A stretch of 39,225 nucleotides of DNA from Streptomyces sp. rh34 (GCF_002551245.1 NZ_NTGZ01000040.1:1-39225), one strand, 5' to 3'. Positions 1 through 11,103 are shown, counted from the first letter of the stretch. Numbers and translations: made by a program. Notes: generated by a model not told the origin, from the letters alone.

Positions 1-19
1 AGATGTGTATAAGAGACAG
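1..19. other. Nextera transposon mosaic-end adapter (artefact)
   Basis: The first 19 bases are the Tn5 mosaic end used in Nextera libraries (AGATGTGTATAAGAGACAG). The same sequence in reverse complement closes the contig at 39205-39223. It is untrimmed adapter, not genome sequence, and any protein read through it (for example starting CIRDR or YKRQ) is false. Confidence 0.97.
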
Positions 20-84
20 AGTCCACAGGATGCCGCCCCACCAGATGTCGCCGTCGCGCTCCAGCCAGACCGCGGTGCGGCCGG
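20..84 (-). other. Probable chimeric insert scrap, phage-tail-like reading on minus strand
   Basis: Between the adapter and about position 84 the plus-strand frame of the downstream cysteine desulfurase reads an Arg/Pro/Cys-rich string that does not resemble that family. Read on the minus strand the same bases give a smooth peptide, [18 protein letters not shown]. That pattern (aromatic, then RDG, then W-GG-I-W) resembles actinophage or prophage minor tail proteins. The simplest reading is a chimeric library molecule or misassembled read end joined at about 80-88. The phage assignment rests on one short peptide and is tentative; the misfit with the gene that follows is clearer. Confidence 0.45.
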
Positions 85-87
85 GCC

Positions 88-411
88 GTGCCGAGCGCCG
101 TGCTCGGCGGCGACCCGGATCCGGCCGGGCGCCTCCCGGCCAACGCCCACTTCAGCTTCCCGGGCTGCGAGGGCGACTCCCTCCTCCTGCTGCTGGACGC
201 CCAGGGCATCGAATGCTCCACCGGCTCCGCCTGCACCGCCGGGATCGCCCAGCCCAGCCACGTCCTGCTCGCCACCGGCACCGATCCGGACCTGGCCCGG
301 GGCACCCTGCGCTTCTCGCTCGGCCACACCTCGACCGAGGACGACGTGAAGGCGCTGGCCGAGGCGATCGGCCCGGCGGTGGAGCGCGCGAGGACGGCGG
401 GGCTCAGCTGA
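88..411 (+). CDS. Cysteine desulfurase, C-terminal fragment (IscS/NifS family)
   Basis: This is the last ~107 residues of a PLP-dependent cysteine desulfurase, which removes sulfur from L-cysteine as an enzyme-bound persulfide for Fe-S clusters and tRNA thiolation. The active-site loop is visible as [10 protein letters not shown], with the persulfide cysteine codon at 231-233. It is followed by the usual [11 protein letters not shown] segment and a C-terminal helix. The family is about 380-400 residues, so roughly the first 280 residues are missing because the contig begins here. The GTG at 88 is only the first frame-compatible codon after the likely chimeric junction, not a true start. The gene lies just upstream of mnmA, which needs a desulfurase-derived persulfide, so it probably supplies the sulfur for that reaction. 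Family assignment is firm. Confidence 0.9.
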   Translation: MPSAVLGGDPDPAGRLPANAHFSFPGCEGDSLLLLLDAQGIECSTGSACTAGIAQPSHVLLATGTDPDLARGTLRFSLGHTSTEDDVKALAEAIGPAVERARTAGLS

Positions 412-480
412 CGGCGGGACTGGGGCGGCTCGGCGGGACTCAGGGCGGGGCTCGGCGGGGCTCAGCCGGGAGAGGTGCCG

Positions 481-1230
481 CTACGCCTTCGCCGACGGTG
501 AGGGGGAAGGGACGGGAGGCGCCGCCGCGGCCCGGCGCACCAGCTCCAGGTACCGGTCCCAGTCCCAGTGCGGACCCGGGTCCGTGTGGTCGGTGCCCGG
601 CACCTCCACGTGCCCGATGATGTGCTCCCGGTCGATGGGTATGCCGTGCCGCGCGCAGATCGACGCCGTGAGCCGCGCCGAGGACGCGTACATCGCCTTC
701 GTGAGGTCCTTCGGCCGGTCCACGAACCCCTCGTGCTCGATGCCGACGCCGCGCTCGTTGTACGCGCGGTTGCCCGCCTGGTACGCCACGTCCAGCTCGC
801 GGATCATCTGCACCACCCGCCCGTCCTGCCCCACGATGTAGTGCGTCGCGGCCTGGTGGGCGGGGTCCTGGAACACCCTCACCGCGCTGGCGAAACTGCC
901 CTGGGTGACATGGATGATCACCCGGTCGACAGGGAAGTCGTCGGGGCGGTCCGCACGCCGCCAGTTCGCCTCCGACGCGGCCACCCAGGTCGCCCCCGCG
1001 TAGTCCAGCTCGCCCGGCTTCCTCGGCTTCTCGACTCCGGGCACCTGCCACCACAGGCGCTTCACCCGGTCGCGCACGAGCACGGCGGCGGTACCGGCGG
1101 CCACCACCGCACCGCCGCCGATCAGCAGCGCGCGCCGGCCGACGCCGTCCGCCGGCTTCTTCCGCGAAGACGAGCCCGAGGACTTTACCGAAGGCTTTCG
1201 CGCACCCCGGGTGCTTCCGTTGTTCCCCAT
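481..1230 (-). CDS. N-acetylmuramoyl-L-alanine amidase (Amidase_2 family), exported or membrane-anchored
   Basis: A 249-residue protein of the zinc-dependent Amidase_2/PGRP family, which cleaves the amide bond between muramic acid and the peptide stem of peptidoglycan. The N-terminus is Ser/Lys/Arg-rich and leads into GRRALLIGGGAVVAAG, a twin-arginine-like motif plus hydrophobic segment (residues ~31-50), so the enzyme is probably exported or anchored. The catalytic domain (about 75-235) shows the first zinc ligand in VIIHVTQG, THYIVGQDGRV, GVGIEHEGF and HIIGHVEVPG, followed by the second ligand region DHTDPGPHWDW. A short Pro/Ser tail follows. It is convergent with the cysteine desulfurase and divergent from mnmA, sharing a ~60-bp intergenic region with it. 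No clear Shine-Dalgarno precedes the ATG. The physiological role (cell-wall turnover or recycling) is inferred. Confidence 0.9.
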   Translation of the reverse strand: MGNNGSTRGARKPSVKSSGSSSRKKPADGVGRRALLIGGGAVVAAGTAAVLVRDRVKRLWWQVPGVEKPRKPGELDYAGATWVAASEANWRRADRPDDFPVDRVIIHVTQGSFASAVRVFQDPAHQAATHYIVGQDGRVVQMIRELDVAYQAGNRAYNERGVGIEHEGFVDRPKDLTKAMYASSARLTASICARHGIPIDREHIIGHVEVPGTDHTDPGPHWDWDRYLELVRRAAAAPPVPSPSPSAKA

Positions 1231-1291
1231 GTGACCGTCAACGCATATCCGCGAGCGTTCGGTTCCCGGCGACCCGTACCCTGGAGGAGCT

Positions 1292-2428
1292 ATGACTCAG
1301 ACTTCCCAGCGCCCCCTGCGTGTCCTCGCCGCGATGTCGGGCGGCGTGGACTCCGCCGTCGCCGCGGCCCGCGCCGCCGAGGCGGGCCACGACGTGACCG
1401 GTGTCCACCTCGCCCTGTCCGCGAATCCCCAGTCCTTCCGGACGGGGGCGCGCGGGTGTTGCACCATCGAGGACTCCCGGGACGCCCGCCGTGCGGCCGA
1501 CGTCATCGGTATCCCCTTCTACGTCTGGGACCTGGCGGAACGCTTCCGCGAGGACGTCGTCGAGGACTTCGTCGCGGAGTACGAGGCCGGGCGCACGCCC
1601 AACCCCTGCCTGCGCTGCAACGAGAAGATCAAGTTCGCCGCGCTGCTCGACAAGGCCCTCGCCCTCGGCTTCGACGCCGTGTGCACCGGCCACTACGCGA
1701 CCGTCGTGCTCACCGAGGACGGCAGCCGTGAGCTGCACCGCGCCTCCGACATGGCCAAGGACCAGAGCTATGTGCTCGGCGTCCTGGACGAGAAGCAGCT
1801 CGCCCACGCCATGTTCCCGCTCGGCGACACCCTCACCACCAAGGACGAGATCCGCGCCGAGGCCGAGCGCCGGGGCCTGGCCGTCGCCAAGAAGCCCGAC
1901 AGCCACGACATCTGCTTCATCGCCGACGGCGACACCCAGGGTTTCCTGGCGAACCGCCTCGGCGGCCCGGCCGAGGGCGACATCCTCGACGAGTCCGGTA
2001 CGAAGCTGGGCACCCACGAGGGAGCTTTCGGCTTCACCATCGGCCAGCGCAAGGGCCTGAAGATCGGCCACCCGGCCCCCGACGGCAAGCCGCGCTACGT
2101 GCTCGACATCTCGCCGGTGAACAACACCGTCACCGTCGGCCCCGTCGAGGCCCTCGACGTGACCTCGCTGACCGCCATCAAGCCCCGCTGGTGCGGAACG
2201 CCTCCGTCCGGCCCGGGCACGTACACCGCCCAGCTCCGCGCCCACGGCGGCGAGACCGAGGTCACGGCCGAGCTGGTGGGCGGCTCCGAGCTGCACGTCA
2301 CCTTCACCGAGCCGGTCCGGGGCGTGGCCCCCGGCCAGGCGGTCGTCCTGTACGACGGCACCCGCGTGGTCGGCTCGGCCACCATCGCCACGACGGCCCG
2401 CCGCGAGCGGGTGGCGACGGGCGGCTGA
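1292..2428 (+). CDS. mnmA: tRNA-specific 2-thiouridylase MnmA
   Basis: MnmA (TrmU) activates U34 of tRNA Lys, Glu and Gln with ATP and inserts sulfur to give 2-thiouridine, using persulfide sulfur from a cysteine desulfurase. The 378-residue protein has the PP-loop ATP pyrophosphatase motif SGGVDS at residues 16-21. The catalytic pair of cysteines lies in [14 protein letters not shown] (Cys106) and SHDICFI (Cys208). The central FTIGQRKGL segment and the C-terminal beta-barrel are also present. The ATG at 1292 has a good ribosome site, GGAGG at 1283-1287. The upstream desulfurase fragment fits as sulfur donor. The gene ends 3 nt before the convergent stop codon of the hydrolase at 2432, leaving no room for a separate terminator. 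Length and motifs are normal for the family. Confidence 0.97.
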   Translation: MTQTSQRPLRVLAAMSGGVDSAVAAARAAEAGHDVTGVHLALSANPQSFRTGARGCCTIEDSRDARRAADVIGIPFYVWDLAERFREDVVEDFVAEYEAGRTPNPCLRCNEKIKFAALLDKALALGFDAVCTGHYATVVLTEDGSRELHRASDMAKDQSYVLGVLDEKQLAHAMFPLGDTLTTKDEIRAEAERRGLAVAKKPDSHDICFIADGDTQGFLANRLGGPAEGDILDESGTKLGTHEGAFGFTIGQRKGLKIGHPAPDGKPRYVLDISPVNNTVTVGPVEALDVTSLTAIKPRWCGTPPSGPGTYTAQLRAHGGETEVTAELVGGSELHVTFTEPVRGVAPGQAVVLYDGTRVVGSATIATTARRERVATGG

Positions 2429-2431
2429 GGC

Positions 2432-3235
2432 TCACGACGCCTGCCGGTACGCGTACACGTCCCTGGCGAAGAACTCCGCCAGCACCGGGGCGATCACCTG
2501 GGGCGCCACCTCGCGCATCTGGCCCGTCAGCGTGCGGTGGCGGCCGCGCGGCAGGGCATCGGCCAGGGTCCGGGTCGCGGCGCGCGCCGGGGCGCTGCTG
2601 AAGCCACCGCAGATCACCAGCGTCCGGGCGGCGACGGCCGCGAACCGCTCGACCGGGACCGCCCCGTCGCCCAGCAGGGCGTCGTCGTACGCCAGCGTGT
2701 GCGCCATCGCCTCCAGCTCCGCCCACAGCGGGGCGCGGCGCATCCGGGCGGCCGTCTCCTCCGCGACGCCCGTCATCGACAGGAACAGCTCCACCGCCCC
2801 GCCCCGGTCCCCGGTCGCCAGCAGCCGGTGCAGCCGGGCCGTGCAGCGGGCCTTGAACAGCAGCCCCGACGCGCCCGGCGTGTAGGGCGGCTCGTACACG
2901 GCGAGCAGCTCCACCGACAGCCCGGCGGCGACCGCCTCCAGGGCCAGTGCCCCGCCGGACGACATCCCGAAGACCGACGCGCCCGCCCCGGCCGCCCCGA
3001 CGACGGCGGTCAGATCCTCGACCTCCCGTGCCACGGAACAGCGCCCGGTCTCACCGCTGGCGCCCCGGCCCCGGCGGTCGTAGGTGAGCACCGTGAAACG
3101 CGGCGCGAGCAGGGCGGCCAGCGGCGCGTCGGTCGCCGAGGCGCTCAGCGCCCCGCCGACCAGCACCAGCGGCGGGCCGTCGCCTTGGCGGCGGTAGGCG
3201 ATCGGGGTGCCGTCGGCGGAGAGAATCCTGTCCAT
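2432..3235 (-). CDS. Alpha/beta-hydrolase fold protein with altered catalytic histidine site
   Basis: A 267-residue alpha/beta hydrolase of unknown substrate. The fold is recognisable from the N-terminal strand pair, the oxyanion region PLVLVGGAL, the YDRRGRGASG loop and the nucleophile elbow GMSSGG (Ser in VFGMSSGGAL). The short C-terminal part normally carries the acid and histidine. In this Streptomyces family I expect a C-terminal GQTH-x-V segment holding the histidine, but here the codons read GQMREV (TLTGQMREVAPQV), so Met-Arg replaces Thr-His. The protein may therefore be inactive, use another histidine, or act as a binding protein. It follows the DUF427 gene by 75 nt on the same strand and could be co-transcribed. 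No strong ribosome site is visible before the ATG at 3235. Confidence 0.85.
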   Translation of the reverse strand: MDRILSADGTPIAYRRQGDGPPLVLVGGALSASATDAPLAALLAPRFTVLTYDRRGRGASGETGRCSVAREVEDLTAVVGAAGAGASVFGMSSGGALALEAVAAGLSVELLAVYEPPYTPGASGLLFKARCTARLHRLLATGDRGGAVELFLSMTGVAEETAARMRRAPLWAELEAMAHTLAYDDALLGDGAVPVERFAAVAARTLVICGGFSSAPARAATRTLADALPRGRHRTLTGQMREVAPQVIAPVLAEFFARDVYAYRQAS

Positions 3236-3310
3236 GGGAGAGGAGACCGGGGCGGTCGGGAAAACTCATCGTTCCGGCGGAAGAAATTTTCCCGGCGGGC
3301 GAACGGCCCG

Positions 3311-3679
3311 TCAGCCGGCCGGTGTTCCCGACGCGGTTTCCGCGTCGTCCGGCACCGTCTCCGCCGCGTAGAAGCAGAAGTGGTCCTTGATCGCCGCGAC
3401 GTCGGGCTTCGGTTCCGGGTAGGCCCAGACGAGATCGGCGGCCCCGGGCAGCGACCAGTAGGAGGCGTCCCCCTTGAACGGGCAGTGGGTGGAGGTGTCC
3501 GACGGGGAGAGCAGTTCTTTACGGACATCCTCGGGCGGCAGGTAGTAGCGGACCGGACAGCCGGTCTCGCGGAGCACGAGCGGTCGGCGGCTCTCGGCCA
3601 CCACCTGTCCGTCGTGCACCACCCGGACGTGCTCGGTGCCCGGCTCGACAGTGATGCGGTGTCCTCGTGTGGCAGTCAT
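3311..3679 (-). CDS. DUF427 family protein
   Basis: A 122-residue protein of the DUF427 family (also called NTP_transf_9), common in actinobacteria and of unknown biochemical role. Recognisable segments are RITVEPGTEHVRVVHDGQVV, the strand with RPLVLRETGCPVRYYLP, and the family hallmark THCPFKGDASYWSL, followed by DLVWAYPEPKPDVAAIKDHF. It is a single compact beta-rich domain of normal length with no signal peptide or membrane helix. The ATG at 3679 follows a GGAACAGG stretch that can serve as ribosome site. It is divergent from the LOG-like gene (118-bp shared upstream region) and precedes the alpha/beta hydrolase on the same strand. The frame stays open further upstream, but that extension overlaps the LOG gene and is not supported. 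Confidence 0.88.
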   Translation of the reverse strand: MTATRGHRITVEPGTEHVRVVHDGQVVAESRRPLVLRETGCPVRYYLPPEDVRKELLSPSDTSTHCPFKGDASYWSLPGAADLVWAYPEPKPDVAAIKDHFCFYAAETVPDDAETASGTPAG

Positions 3680-3784
3680 GCCTGTTCCAGCGGCGTACGG
3701 GTCCAAAATCTTCCCCGTTCGCCGCCGTGGCCGGAATCCTCCCCGTACCCAGGCGGCGAACGGGGCCGTGTCCGAAGCGGGTCG

Positions 3785-3790
3785 TACGGT
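3785..3790 (+). promoter_or_regulatory. Candidate -10 box of a leaderless promoter for the LOG-like gene
   Basis: TACGGT fits the Streptomyces principal-sigma -10 pattern TANNNT and ends exactly 6 nt before the ATG at 3797, so transcription would begin at or next to the start codon. No Shine-Dalgarno is visible at the usual distance. No good -35 hexamer is seen. Confidence 0.5.
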
Positions 3791-3796
3791 TGCGCC

Positions 3797-4336
3797 ATGA
3801 ATATCTGCGTCTTCCTCTCCGCCGCCGACCTCGACGACCGCTACACCGTGCCCGCCCGGGAGTTCGCCGAGCTGCTCGGCAGGGGCGGACACACCCTCGT
3901 CTGGGGCGGATCGGAGAGCGGGCTGATGAAGGTCGTCGCGGACGGCGTGCAGGCGGCGGGCGGACGGCTCGTGGGCGTCTCGGTCGACTTCCTCGCGGCG
4001 AAGGCCCGGACGAACGCCGACGAGATGGTGATCGCCCGCGACCTCGCGGAACGCAAGGCGCTCCTCCTGGAGAAGGCCGACGCCGTCGTGATCATGGTCG
4101 GCGGGACCGGGACGCTCGACGAGGCCACCGAGATCCTGGAGCTGAAGAAGCACGGCAAGCACACCAAGCCGGTCGTCCTGCTGAACACGGCGGGCTTCTA
4201 CGACGGGCTGCGCCAGCAGTTCCAGCGCATGGAGGACGAGGGCTTCCTGCCCCTTCCCCTGACCGACCTGGTCTTCTTCGCCAAGGACGGCGTCGGCGCG
4301 CTCGCCTACCTGGAGGAGTCCGCCGGTCACCAGTGA
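3797..4336 (+). CDS. LOG/TIGR00730 Rossmann-fold protein (putative nucleotide 5'-monophosphate phosphoribohydrolase)
   Basis: A 179-residue single-domain protein of the LOG family, formerly annotated lysine decarboxylase. Known members hydrolyse the N-glycosidic bond of cytokinin riboside or other nucleoside 5'-monophosphates. The Rossmann start MNICVFLSAAD, the loop LVWGGSESGLM and the second nucleotide-loop region are clear. Two hallmark motifs are altered: the usual PGGxGTxxE reads VGGTGTLDE, and the usual D-M-H-x-R-K reads RDLAERK. The catalytic Arg and Glu are retained while Pro and His are changed, so activity is plausible but the substrate may differ. The start is supported by a -10 box 6 nt upstream, suggesting a leaderless mRNA. 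It is followed 38 nt later by the SDR gene with its own -10-like box. Confidence 0.85.
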   Translation: MNICVFLSAADLDDRYTVPAREFAELLGRGGHTLVWGGSESGLMKVVADGVQAAGGRLVGVSVDFLAAKARTNADEMVIARDLAERKALLLEKADAVVIMVGGTGTLDEATEILELKKHGKHTKPVVLLNTAGFYDGLRQQFQRMEDEGFLPLPLTDLVFFAKDGVGALAYLEESAGHQ

Positions 4337-4362
4337 GCAGGAGCGGTCCGCCCCGCAGGACC

Positions 4363-4368
4363 TAGGAT
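4363..4368 (+). promoter_or_regulatory. Candidate -10 box, leaderless geometry, SDR gene
   Basis: TAGGAT (TANNNT pattern) ends 6 nt before the ATG at 4375. The same bases contain AGGA 7 nt before the ATG, so they could instead act as a weak ribosome site. Both readings are possible. Confidence 0.45.
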
Positions 4369-4374
4369 CGCCCC

Positions 4375-5064
4375 ATGCCTACCCACCTCATCACCGGCGC
4401 CGGTTCCGGCATCGGGTCCGCTGTCGCCCGCCGTCTCCAGGAGCGCGGCGACGACCTCGTCCTGCTCGCCCGCGACGCCGGCCGCGCCAAGGAGCTCGCC
4501 GACCGCTACCCGGGCGCGCGCACCCTCGTCGGCGACCTCGGCACCCCCGACCGGCTGTCCTGGGCGTTCGGCCAGCAGTCCATGCCCGAGCGCATCGACA
4601 CCCTGCTGCACATCGCGGGCGTCGTCGAGCTCGGCGAGGTCGGCGAGCTCACCCCCAAGGCCTGGCACTTCCAGCTCAACGCCAACCTGATCGCCCCCGC
4701 CGAGATCACCCGCCTCCTGCTCCCGCAGCTCCGCGTCTCCCAGGGCCAGGTCCTGTTCGTGAACTCCGGGGCAGGACTGGCCGCCCACGCCGGGTGGAGC
4801 GCGTACGCCGCGAGCAAGCACGGCCTCAAGGCGCTCGCGGACTCGCTGCGCCACGAGGAGCACGGCAACGGGGTGCGCGTCACCACCGTCTACCCGGGCC
4901 GCACCGCCAGTCCCATGCAGGCCAAGGTGCACCAGCAGGAGGGCAAGGAGTACGACGCGGCCCGCTGGATCGACCCCGAGTCGGTGGCCACCACGATCCT
5001 GATGGCGATCGACCTGCCGCGCGACGCCGAGATCAACGACCTCACCGTCCGCCCCGGCCGCTGA
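4375..5064 (+). CDS. Short-chain dehydrogenase/reductase (SDR family)
   Basis: A 229-residue classical SDR, an NAD(P)(H)-dependent oxidoreductase with a single Rossmann domain. The cofactor motif TGAGSGIG is at residues 7-14, an acidic/Arg region follows the second strand (LVLLARDAGRAK), and the NAG-type motif is degenerate (HIAGVVELGE). The catalytic serine lies in LFVNSGAG and the catalytic Tyr-Lys pair in YAASK. The C-terminal PGRT segment (VYPGRTASPM) is typical. The substrate cannot be predicted. It lies between the LOG-like gene and the short methionine-synthase gene, each with its own candidate -10 box, so this looks like a row of separately transcribed genes rather than a tight operon. 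Length is slightly short but within the family range. Confidence 0.93.
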   Translation: MPTHLITGAGSGIGSAVARRLQERGDDLVLLARDAGRAKELADRYPGARTLVGDLGTPDRLSWAFGQQSMPERIDTLLHIAGVVELGEVGELTPKAWHFQLNANLIAPAEITRLLLPQLRVSQGQVLFVNSGAGLAAHAGWSAYAASKHGLKALADSLRHEEHGNGVRVTTVYPGRTASPMQAKVHQQEGKEYDAARWIDPESVATTILMAIDLPRDAEINDLTVRPGR

Positions 5065-5097
5065 CATCCCGGGGGGCAGGTTTCCCGCCCCGGACCG

Positions 5098-5103
5098 TAG
5101 GCT
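5098..5103 (+). promoter_or_regulatory. Candidate -10 box, leaderless geometry, MetE-like gene
   Basis: TAGGCT (TANNNT) ends 6 nt before the GTG start at 5110. No Shine-Dalgarno sequence is present between it and the start. No convincing -35 is seen. Confidence 0.5.
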
Positions 5104-5109
5104 TCCCGC

Positions 5110-8402
<3,293 letters not shown>

Positions 8403-8751
8403 CCGCCCGCCGGACCTCCGTTCGCCCACTGTTCTCCGGATCGAGACGCCTTCGAGACGCTGCCCCGGCATGGCGCGGCCCGTACGGGGAAGGAAACGGG
8501 GCAGAGGGGTGAAGAAGGGGCCGCCGTTCCCCGAATGGCCCCGCCGCGCCACCCGTTCGGGTCAATAGCAGATGGTGACGGGTCGTCGGTTCGCATTCGG
8601 GCAAGAGCTGTAGAGCGCTGCCCCTGGAAGCCTTTCGCGGCCTACTGTTGAGAGGTGCGCCCGCCGTGCACGGCTGCTCGACCGGGCCGTGGTGCCACGG
8701 GAGCGGGCGCCACCGAGGGACATCGGCACCGCCGGCTGTGAGAGGGACGGA
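8403..8751. other. Intergenic region ligA to GGDEF-EAL gene
   Basis: A 349-bp stretch with no convincing gene. It contains a weak hairpin (GGGGCC at 8517-8522 with GGCCCC at 8537-8542) that may end ligA transcription. A 9-bp direct repeat TCGAGACGC occurs at 8441 and 8452. A TANNNT-type box TACTGT at 8643-8648 could belong to the promoter of the downstream gene. None is strong. A small plus-strand open frame running out of ligA here is Arg-rich and looks non-coding. Confidence 0.4.
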
Positions 8752-10914
8752 ATGAAACCGACCGAGAGCGCCGCCCCGGTGTCGCGGCTGCAAGGTTTCG
8801 TCGGCCTCACGCCCCCCGTGGGCGCCGTCGTCGTGGGCATCGCCGCGGTGCTGCTGGCGGTCGGGTCCTACCGAACCGTTCAACAGGGACACGCGCTCTT
8901 CCCGGACGGTGCGGTGGGCTGGTCCCTCGCCGTGCTCACCGGGATCATCGTCGGCCATCTGGTGGCGCTCGGCCGCGACCGGTGGTGGGGCGGCACCGGC
9001 TCCGGGGCCGCCCTCACCCTCGCCGTGCTGCTGCTGTTCGGCTGGCTCCCGGCCGTGCTGGTCAGCCTCGCCGTCGTGGTGCTCGTCGGGACCGCCCGCC
9101 GACACCGCTGGTGGCAGGGGCTGCTGCACGGCGGGGTGGACATGCTGGGCATCGGCGCGGCGGCCCTCGTGCTGGCCGCGTTCGGCGAGGTGCCCACCGT
9201 CGAGGAACCCTGGCGGCCACTCGACTGGGGCATCGCCGCCGTCCCGGAACTGCTCCTGACGGCATCGACGTACCTGCTCGTCACCCGGGTCCTGCTGTGG
9301 TACGCCCAGGCTCCGCACAACGGCGGGTTGCCCACCATCGCCCGTACCGCGATGCTGCGGCAGGGGCTCGTCGCCGTCGCGCTCCTCGGGCTCGCCCCGC
9401 TGATCTGCGCCGTCGCGATGTCCATGCCCGTCCTGCTGCCGCTCTTCGCGGTACCGCTGATCGCCCTCGACTCCACGCTCTGGATCGCCCGCGCCCGCGC
9501 CGAGGAGCAACTGCGCGACCCGCTGACCGGGCTGCCCAACCGCCAGTGGCTGCTGGAGCGGACCTGGTCGGCGCTGGAGGACGCGGAGTCCATCGGCACC
9601 CGCTCCGCCCTGGTCCTCATCGACCTGGACCGCTTCCGCGCGGTCAACGACACCCTGGGGCACCTGGCCGGCGACCGACTCCTGTTGCAGATAGCGGAGC
9701 GCCTGCGGCTCGCCCTGCCGCGCGGTGCGGAGGCGGCCCGGCTCGGCGGCGACGAGTTCGCCGTCCTGCTGCCGCACACCGACTCGACCACCAGCGCCCA
9801 GCAGGTCGCCCGCCATCTGGTGGCCGAGCTGTCCTCGCCGCTCGACCTCGACGGGCTGACCCTCGTCCTGGAGGCCAGTGCCGGGGTCGCCGTCTACCCG
9901 GATCACGCCCTGGACGCCGAGGGCCTGCTGCGGCGGGCGGACGTCGCGATGTACCAGGCCAAGCGGGACCGCACGGGCGTGGAGGTCTACGAGTCCAAGC
10001 GGGACAGCAACACCCCCGACCGGCTCGGGCTCCTCGGCGACCTGCGCCGGGCGCTGGACGCGAGCGAGGTCGAGCTGCACTACCAGCCCAAGGTCCGCTT
10101 CGACGGGCAGGTCGCCGGCCTGGAGGCGCTGGTGCGCTGGGTGCATCCGGAGCGCGGCCGGGTTCCCCCGGACGAGTTCATCGCCATCGCCGAGTCCTCC
10201 GGTCTGATGCCGCACCTCACGGAGTACGTCCTGGAGACGGCGCTCGCCCAGGTCGCCCGCTGGCGGGCGCAGGGCCTGTTCGTGCCCGTCGCGGTCAACG
10301 TCTCCCCGCGCGACGTGCACACCCCCGGCTTCGCGGGAGGCGTCGCGGCCCGTCTCGCCCGCCACGGTGTGCCCGCGGGAGCGCTCCAACTGGAGATCAC
10401 CGAGCATGTGCTGCTGGAGGACCCGCAGCGCGCCGCCGACACCCTGGCCGGGCTCACCGCGCACGGCGTGAAGATGTCCCTCGACGACTTCGGCACCGGC
10501 TACTCCTCCCTGGTCCACCTGCGCAGACTGCCGGTCAGCGAGCTGAAGATCGACCGGTCCTTCGTGGCCCGGCTGGCGGTCGACCACGAGGACGCGGAGA
10601 TCGTCCGCTGCACCATCGACCTGGCCCACTCGCTCGGCCTGGTCGTCGTCGCCGAGGGCGTCGAGGACGACGAGACGTGGGAGCGGTTGCGGGACCTCAG
10701 GTGCGACGCGGTGCAGGGCTGGCTGGTGGCGGCCGCGATGCCGCCGCAGGAGACGACGGCCTGGCTGCGGGCGCGCGGCGAGCACGGCTGGCGCAGGCCC
10801 GCCGAGCTGAAGGCCCAGGCGGCGGCCGCCGCTGCCACCGGGTCGGCCACCGGCTCGATGAACGCGTCGCTGAACGGCGCGGTGAACGGGACGGCGGAGA
10901 CCGACACACCCTGA
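8752..10914 (+). CDS. rmdB: Membrane GGDEF-EAL c-di-GMP protein, RmdB type
   Basis: A 720-residue bifunctional-looking c-di-GMP enzyme. The N-terminus (~15-245) carries about six hydrophobic helices. The GGDEF domain follows (LTGLPNRQWLLE, DLDRFRAVND, GGDEF at 332-336). The EAL domain has every catalytic element I can check: EAL at 458-460, NVSPRDVH, LEITEH, MSLDDFGTGYSSL, LKIDRSF and VAEGVED. The RxxD inhibitory site five residues before GGDEF is absent (PRGA there). This predicts a competent phosphodiesterase, with a GGDEF domain that is either active without product inhibition or regulatory. Position next to ligA and upstream of gatC corresponds to S. coelicolor RmdB (SCO5495), a reported phosphodiesterase affecting development. 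The ATG at 8752 has an AGAGGGACGGA site; an in-frame start at 8689 is less likely. The Ala/Gly/Thr/Asn-rich tail after ~700 is probably disordered. Confidence 0.88.
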   Translation: MKPTESAAPVSRLQGFVGLTPPVGAVVVGIAAVLLAVGSYRTVQQGHALFPDGAVGWSLAVLTGIIVGHLVALGRDRWWGGTGSGAALTLAVLLLFGWLPAVLVSLAVVVLVGTARRHRWWQGLLHGGVDMLGIGAAALVLAAFGEVPTVEEPWRPLDWGIAAVPELLLTASTYLLVTRVLLWYAQAPHNGGLPTIARTAMLRQGLVAVALLGLAPLICAVAMSMPVLLPLFAVPLIALDSTLWIARARAEEQLRDPLTGLPNRQWLLERTWSALEDAESIGTRSALVLIDLDRFRAVNDTLGHLAGDRLLLQIAERLRLALPRGAEAARLGGDEFAVLLPHTDSTTSAQQVARHLVAELSSPLDLDGLTLVLEASAGVAVYPDHALDAEGLLRRADVAMYQAKRDRTGVEVYESKRDSNTPDRLGLLGDLRRALDASEVELHYQPKVRFDGQVAGLEALVRWVHPERGRVPPDEFIAIAESSGLMPHLTEYVLETALAQVARWRAQGLFVPVAVNVSPRDVHTPGFAGGVAARLARHGVPAGALQLEITEHVLLEDPQRAADTLAGLTAHGVKMSLDDFGTGYSSLVHLRRLPVSELKIDRSFVARLAVDHEDAEIVRCTIDLAHSLGLVVVAEGVEDDETWERLRDLRCDAVQGWLVAAAMPPQETTAWLRARGEHGWRRPAELKAQAAAAAATGSATGSMNASLNGAVNGTAETDTP

Positions 10915-10985
10915 AGATCCCGGCGAGTGGAGCCCGCGGAGGCGTAGCCCGATCGGGGCGGGGCACCCGTCCCCCGGAGACCCCA

Positions 10986-10991
10986 TAGGAT
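10986..10991 (+). promoter_or_regulatory. Candidate -10 box upstream of gatC
   Basis: TAGGAT matches TANNNT and would start transcription near 10998, giving a ~105-nt leader before gatC. The leader would contain a small hairpin (GGTGG 11000-11004 with CCACC 11012-11016) and the perfect palindrome at 11048-11057. No clear -35 is seen, so support is modest. Confidence 0.3.
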
Positions 10992-11047
10992 TGGGGGCCG
11001 GTGGCACATTTCCACCCGCCGCGCGGCCCGTCCTCCGGACGGACGGT

Positions 11048-11057
11048 GCACATGTGC
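11048..11057. repeat. Perfect 10-bp palindrome GCACATGTGC in the gatC leader region
   Basis: GCACATGTGC reads the same on both strands and lies 46 bp before the gatC start in the 189-bp gap after the GGDEF-EAL gene. It could be a protein-binding site, but no known regulator is recognised. Confidence 0.4.
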
Positions 11058-11103
11058 CGCCGCCCCCGGCCACAACCACACACCAACCCCTGAGGATCGC
11101 TGC

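Noticed and set aside
2537..4336. A long plus-strand frame fused to the LOG-like gene
   Set aside because: Everything before 3797 lies antisense to the hydrolase and DUF427 genes and is low-complexity; the LOG fold begins at 3797 with a fitting -10 box.
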